64,000 nt of DNA from Unio delphinus (taxonomy: Eukaryota; Mollusca; Bivalvia; Unionida; Unionidae): assembly GCA_029339505.1 (NCBI GenBank), contig JAQISU010000248.1, forward strand, positions 1,357,945 through 1,421,944. Reading direction: 5' to 3'. Positions 59,600 through 64,000 of this stretch are shown one piece after another (position 1 is the stretch's first letter; each line of letters starts with the position of its first letter). Made by a program: the position numbers and the translations under genes. The notes below the pieces were generated by a model, which was given only the letters and a program-made list of their open reading frames with translations, made no database searches and was not told where the DNA came from.

Positions 59600-59920
59600 T
59601 AATACAAATGGTATACCGCTCTCTTCGAACTCGCGATCTCTTGTTTTGCAAGCGGAACTGGACACACAAAAGAAAGACAAATATCAGTGTTAGCGATTAT
59701 ATGAAATAATATGTTATTAATGTATTCAAAATATCTGCTACTTGTGCATTTTATTCATGCTATCGTTGAGATGTTGGAATTGCTCTTGAAATTAAGTGCA
59801 AGTGGACATCCTGTTTTATTATCACTATAGCCAGCATCCGTTTTTCATCTAGTCCTACACTCATGTTTCTGTACTTCGATTCACGACACCACCCAAAACA
59901 GGACACTATACTTAAACCCT
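59600..59920. repeat. noncoding duplicated unit, copy 3 (partial)
   Basis: Matches 57650-57960 through GCTTGTTTT.GC, GAC.CACACA, GAATTGCTCTT, GCATCCGTTTT.CAT and GTACTT.G..TTC landmarks. Confidence 0.7.
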
Positions 59921-60371
59921 CAAACTTTGTTTCGATTCTATAAATAGGTGATCCTTCTGGGTCATGCTGTATTAAAAAAGATAATATTCTCAATCACATT
60001 TGTCCTTCCGAAATCATAAACTTTGGACGACACAAAACGTTACAATTGTGAAGATAATACAGTATAACAAAGTTCGATTACACTGAGATACAAAGAAACA
60101 ACCAACTAAATTAAACATATAAATACATAAATAAAACAGTTCAAAGACCAAACTTACAGGATGCATTGATATTTTATATTTCACTCAGTGTTTGCTTGCA
60201 TTCTTTTTTTCTAACATCATAGATGTTTTGTATCTTATATGTTTTCAGCATGTTTTTATTGTTTCCTATCTCATTGTTTTTGTCATTTTCTTCTGTAGTG
60301 TAGTCCTATCTTTATAGATGGTGTAACGCGCTTATAGCTTCTAAAGATTAGGCGCAATAAAAAGTCCTCAT

Positions 60372-60382
60372 TATTATTATTC

Positions 60383-60416
<34 letters not shown>

Positions 60417-60425
60417 TATTATTAT
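60372..60425. repeat. (ATT)n microsatellite
   Basis: About 50 bases of ATT with single interruptions. Confidence 0.93.
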
Positions 60426-60529
60426 CTCCATGGTATGGGATCAGGGTATGCGATTTTTTTTGCTTGTATGTTTGGAATTTTAATTTTGGGGGTTAATTCT
60501 TGAATTTTCTTTCCTTCAGGTGGCTCCGT

Positions 60530-60820
60530 AGTTAACTTACGTCTGAAAGGGATGTTTACTTTTGCTACACAGATCTTGGATTGGATTTGAGTCTTCATGG
60601 ATCGATAATCCTGACGTATATCTTAGTAAACGTTCTTCTCTTCGTAGACAAATTGGGGGTTCTCCTGCCAAAATTTGTTTTTCCTCTCTTGTGGTTCTGT
60701 TATGCACATCTGTACAGATGCGGAAGGCTTTTGCTTGAATGTTGTCTAGCTTTTTTAATAGGTACGACGTCGACGAGGCATACACCTGGCACCCATAATC
60801 CAACTTAGATTTCATTGATG
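60530..60820 (-). mobile_element. LINE fragment (I/jockey/CR1-like C-terminal RT region), minus strand
   Basis: The minus-strand frame reads KSKLDYGCQVYASSTSYLLK, KLDNIQAKAFRICT, ILAGEPPICLRREERLL. The S-K-L-D-Y-G...LKKLD.IQ..A.R...G......GE.PL..RR pattern is the region after the polymerase core in jockey- and CR1-like LINEs. Only this part remains. It is a different family from the LINE at 13.5 kb. Confidence 0.75.
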
Positions 60821-61088
60821 ATCTGTAAAAGATTAAAATAGTAAATATGTACGTTCCCCAATTTAATCCTTTAATTTTTTTGAGGAGATTAAAGTCCCAG
60901 TTCTATAAGAACCGTGCTAGGATGACCTGAAACCCACCTCGGACACCTTATCAGAATATACCCGAACCTAAACAATCTGATTATGTCACAGATGTACAAT
61001 CATATCATGAAATCATCCCATCATACAAAGAACACCTTCGCCGTATACAAACTGTAAAATTAAGTGATTAATTTTTATTTCTCGATAG

Positions 61089-61461
61089 GAATTACATGCA
61101 TTGGAACTTTAATTTTGAGAAAACTCTTGATTCATTCACTGTTTCTCCATTTTATTTAAGTAATCTCATAAATTATTTTAAAGAGATTAATCAATTGCAT
61201 AAAACACACCAAGAGAGACTACGACAGAGTTTCCAAGAACATCTCTTTGATATAACGAGGACACGTGATGAAATCATTGAACACGTAAAAATATTAAATC
61301 AACTTGTATCCGACATGGAATATATCAACAACCGAACAGTTCAAGTAATAATCGATCAAAAAGATGACAAATTAGATCGCTCTAAACCAGAATTTCTTGC
61401 TTGCATGAACAATTACAGATATTTATATCAGTGGAAAACAGATGATAAGGCAATTAATTGA
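61089..61461 (+). CDS. helical ORF related in part to the left-edge gene
   Basis: A frame open from 61072; ATG at 61096, stop TGA at 61459-61461. A good acceptor-like context (TTTTTATTTCTCGATAG) ends at 61088, so it may be an exon. The protein is mostly helical. Residues about 55-85 (TRTRDEIIEHVK, LVSDMEYINNRTVQVII) align with the left-edge protein (LTRDEFISVVK, IINDMETFNSQIIQEIL): about 14 identities over 31 positions. Unlike that protein it has no beta-rich C-terminus. A preceding frame at about 60950-61066 (YVTDVQSYHEIIPSYKEH) may belong to the same gene. Function not recognised. Confidence 0.45.
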
Positions 61462-61469
61462 TTCCACTT

Positions 61470-62510
61470 GTCCTCAAATGACCGGAGTTAGTCGGATTGC
61501 TAATTCGTTACGCCTTGACCTTGCATATTAACGCACATTACACGAGGCTTGGGATTCTGGCCCAGCCTTGATTTACACAGCAAATAAATTGAATACATTC
61601 CAGTTCCTAGTCAATACACACTGACGCTGAATCATATGTAAAATCTAGATTCGGTGAATTCACATGTATTCTCGTACATTTAACTAACGTAATTCATTAA
61701 ATTATTACAACCTGATTATTATGCAAACAAGATGACAAATTAAACAATACGTCAAACATATCTAAGAATTAATGTAAGAACTCCTATTCATAACCCAACG
61801 TCGCTATAATTCAAAAGCACATTATTATATAAATGTATTAGATAAAATCATGCAATATCTATAGACTAAAGCAAACATTATATAAATCGCATCAATAAAT
61901 TACATGGAATTGTGACACACTATACCTTTGAGGTTTTCCTCACCCAGCAGATTTTGGAGGCTTGCCTGGAACACACTTTTTACGAATGAATTGACTTTCA
62001 AATTCCACTCGGAGTCTCTCACTGATTATTTTACCCTCTGTCCTCGGGCAGGAGAAGGCGATCTTAAATCCTATGAAATTTTGTGTGAAAACACACCTCT
62101 TATTTAACGTGACCAATCATAAACATATGCCTTTGCCGCCCCTTCTTTAGATTCGTTAAAGTCGGATCAGCCTGACCTGGTCGTTTTTAAGTAACATAAT
62201 TTCTGAGGTTTCTCAAGTTTGACAACTCTCCAATGACATTTGAACTGTACAATGTCTCTAGCAGTCAGTCTGGCTGCTGAATAAACATAGGTTCTAATTA
62301 GTAACAACAGTTCCACTATAAAGAAACATTACAATACACGGCAGTATGAGATATGACACGTGCGTGTCTCCATAAATCTAACTAATGGTTTACTTGTCTC
62401 AACTAATGTATTTTTGATAGACACTACAAATTTGCCCCTTCACACACTACTTCTTAAAAACATTAAATGTTGAATATGTTGATGTTATTAGAGACAAGAG
62501 TAGAATAAGT
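61470..62510. other. unassigned sequence
   Basis: No coding, RNA or transposon signal recognised. Confidence 0.5.
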
Positions 62511-62515
62511 ACCTC

Positions 62516-63719
62516 TAATTAGCAACATTAATTTGTATATATTATTAAAGCAAACGTAGACTTTGTAATTAGCTACATTGATGTGTGTATATTATTAAAG
62601 CAAACGTAGACTTTGTAATTAGCTACATTAATGTATGTATATTATTAAAGCAAACGTAGACTTTGTAATTAGCTACATTAATTTGTATATATTATTAAAG
62701 CAAACGTAGACTTTGTAATTAGCTACATTAATTTGTATATATTATTAAAGCAAACGTAGACTTTGTAATTAGCTACATTAATTTGTATATATTATTAAAG
62801 CAAACGTAGACTTTGTAATTAGCTACATTAATTTGTATATATTATTAAAGCAAGCGTAGACTTTGTAATTAGCTACCTTAATGTGTGTATATTATTAAAG
62901 CAAACGTAGACTTTGTAATTAGCTACATTAATGTGTGTATATTATTAAAGCAAACGTAGACTTTGTAATTAGCTACATTAATTTGTATATATTATTAAAG
63001 CAAACGTAGACTTTGTAATTAGCTACATTAATTTGTATATATTATTAAAGCAAACGTAGACTTTGCATTAGCTACATTAATTTGCATATATTATTAAAGC
63101 AAACGTAGACTTTGTAATTAGCTACATTAATTTGTATATATTATTAAAGCAAACGTAGACTTTGTAATTAGCTACATTAATGCGTGTATATTATTAAAGC
63201 AAACGTAGACTTTGTAATTAGCTACATTAATTTGTATGTATTATTAAAGCAAACGTAGACTTTGTAATTAGCTACATTAATTTGTATATATTATTAAAGC
63301 AAACGTAGACTTTGTAATTAGCTACATTAATTTGTATGTATTATTAAAGCAAACGTAGACTTTGTAATTAGCTACATTAATGTGTGTATATTATTAAAGC
63401 AAACGTAGACTTTGTAATTAGCTACATTAATTTGTATGTATTATTAAAGCAAACGTAGACTTTGTAATTAGCTACATTAATTTGTATGTATTATTAAAGC
63501 AAACGTAGACTTTGTAATTAACTACATTAATTTGTATGTATTATTAAAGCAAACGTAGACTTTGTAATTAGCTACATTAATTTGTATGTATTATTAAAGC
63601 AAACGTAGACTTTGTAATTAGCTACATTAATTTGTATGTATTATTAAAGCAAACGTAGATTTTGTAATTAGCTACATTAATTTGTATGTATTATTTAAGC
63701 AAACGTAGACTTTGTAATT
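62516..63719. repeat. 50-bp satellite, about 24 units, highly homogeneous
   Basis: The unit is CAAACGTAGACTTTGTAATT, AGCTACATTAATTTGTATAT, ATTATTAAAG. Most units differ only at a TGTGTGTAT/TTGTATAT/TTGTATGTA site and single bases; one unit (near 63065) lacks one or two bases. Units with the same variant are partly clustered, and the TTGTATGTA form dominates the 3' third. Confidence 0.97.
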
Positions 63720-64000
63720 CAAATTAAAAATATACGCTAGGAGTCTTCAACCTAATTCCATTTCTCTCACATTTATACTTTTTGCAAAGGTTGACGGTGA
63801 ATGTGAGTGTGATCGAGCCGTAGTAATTATTTTGATATATTTATGTACAATTCATTATTGAGGAATGTGTTTCTTTTAGCATAGGAAGCACACATTTGCA
63901 CATAAGAAACACTCCATTAAGAATAAATATGATATCAGAATCTCTTCTGTGATGTTTGCATTATATGTGTGTGTATGTGTGTGCGTGTATATGTGTGAAT
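63720..64000. other. unassigned edge sequence with a short (GT)n tract
   Basis: Only a GTGTGTATGTGTGTGCGTG tract near 63967 is notable. Confidence 0.5.

Noticed and set aside
62516..63719. CRISPR-like regular array
   Set aside because: The whole 50-bp unit repeats with no unique spacers, in a eukaryotic context; it is a satellite.

Overview
The window is nuclear DNA from an animal, most likely a bivalve or other lophotrochozoan mollusc. Four things point this way: AT-rich sequence, coding blocks split by large GT-AG introns, dense tandem repeats with both LTR and non-LTR retroelements, and a Roc-COR/HEPN/OTU gene of a type I associate with expanded molluscan innate-immunity-like families. 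The species cannot be fixed from sequence alone. No rRNA gene, functional tRNA gene, CRISPR array or bacterial-type operon is visible.

Layout. The left edge (1-723) holds the 3' part of a gene whose C-terminus resembles capsid-like proteins of Polinton/adinto-type elements. A short segment of it is related to an ORF near the right edge (61096-61461). From 4063 to 6935 lies a 5'-truncated Ty3/gypsy-type element, copy A, with one LTR. From 8.4 to 12.65 kb there are successive minisatellites, including a 30-bp array of about 43 units. A decayed LINE (about 13.5-16.7 kb) ends in TGGA/TAGA microsatellites. From 19142 to 39718 eight exons with compatible phases form the only clear host gene on the plus strand: a COR domain, a short HEPN-like segment and an OTU protease-like domain. 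It has one frameshift and one in-frame stop relative to family expectation, so this copy is either a decaying gene or carries sequence errors. Its introns hold two LINE fragments, two SINEs, a decayed mobile-element ORF and many minisatellites, one of them built around TTAGGG-like motifs. A second HEPN-encoding block with a Thr/Ser-rich repeat region lies at 44644-45913, followed by a decayed tandem duplicate of its 3' half. From 50278 to 56458 is the fuller Ty3/gypsy-type element, copy B, flanked by a 4-bp target duplication. From 56.5 to 60 kb a noncoding unit is duplicated, then comes a minus-strand LINE scrap, then the edge ORF. At 62.5-63.7 kb is a very homogeneous 50-bp satellite.

How the parts relate. 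Copies A and B share an uncommon order, integrase before reverse transcriptase (the Gmr1-like arrangement). Both stop right after the reverse transcriptase and go to the 3' LTR with no RNase H, so they look like descendants of one internally deleted progenitor. The host gene would encode a multidomain cytosolic protein: COR (dimerisation, partner of a Roc GTPase that is not in this window), HEPN-like, and OTU deubiquitinase-like. All functional statements about it are inferred from domain resemblance.
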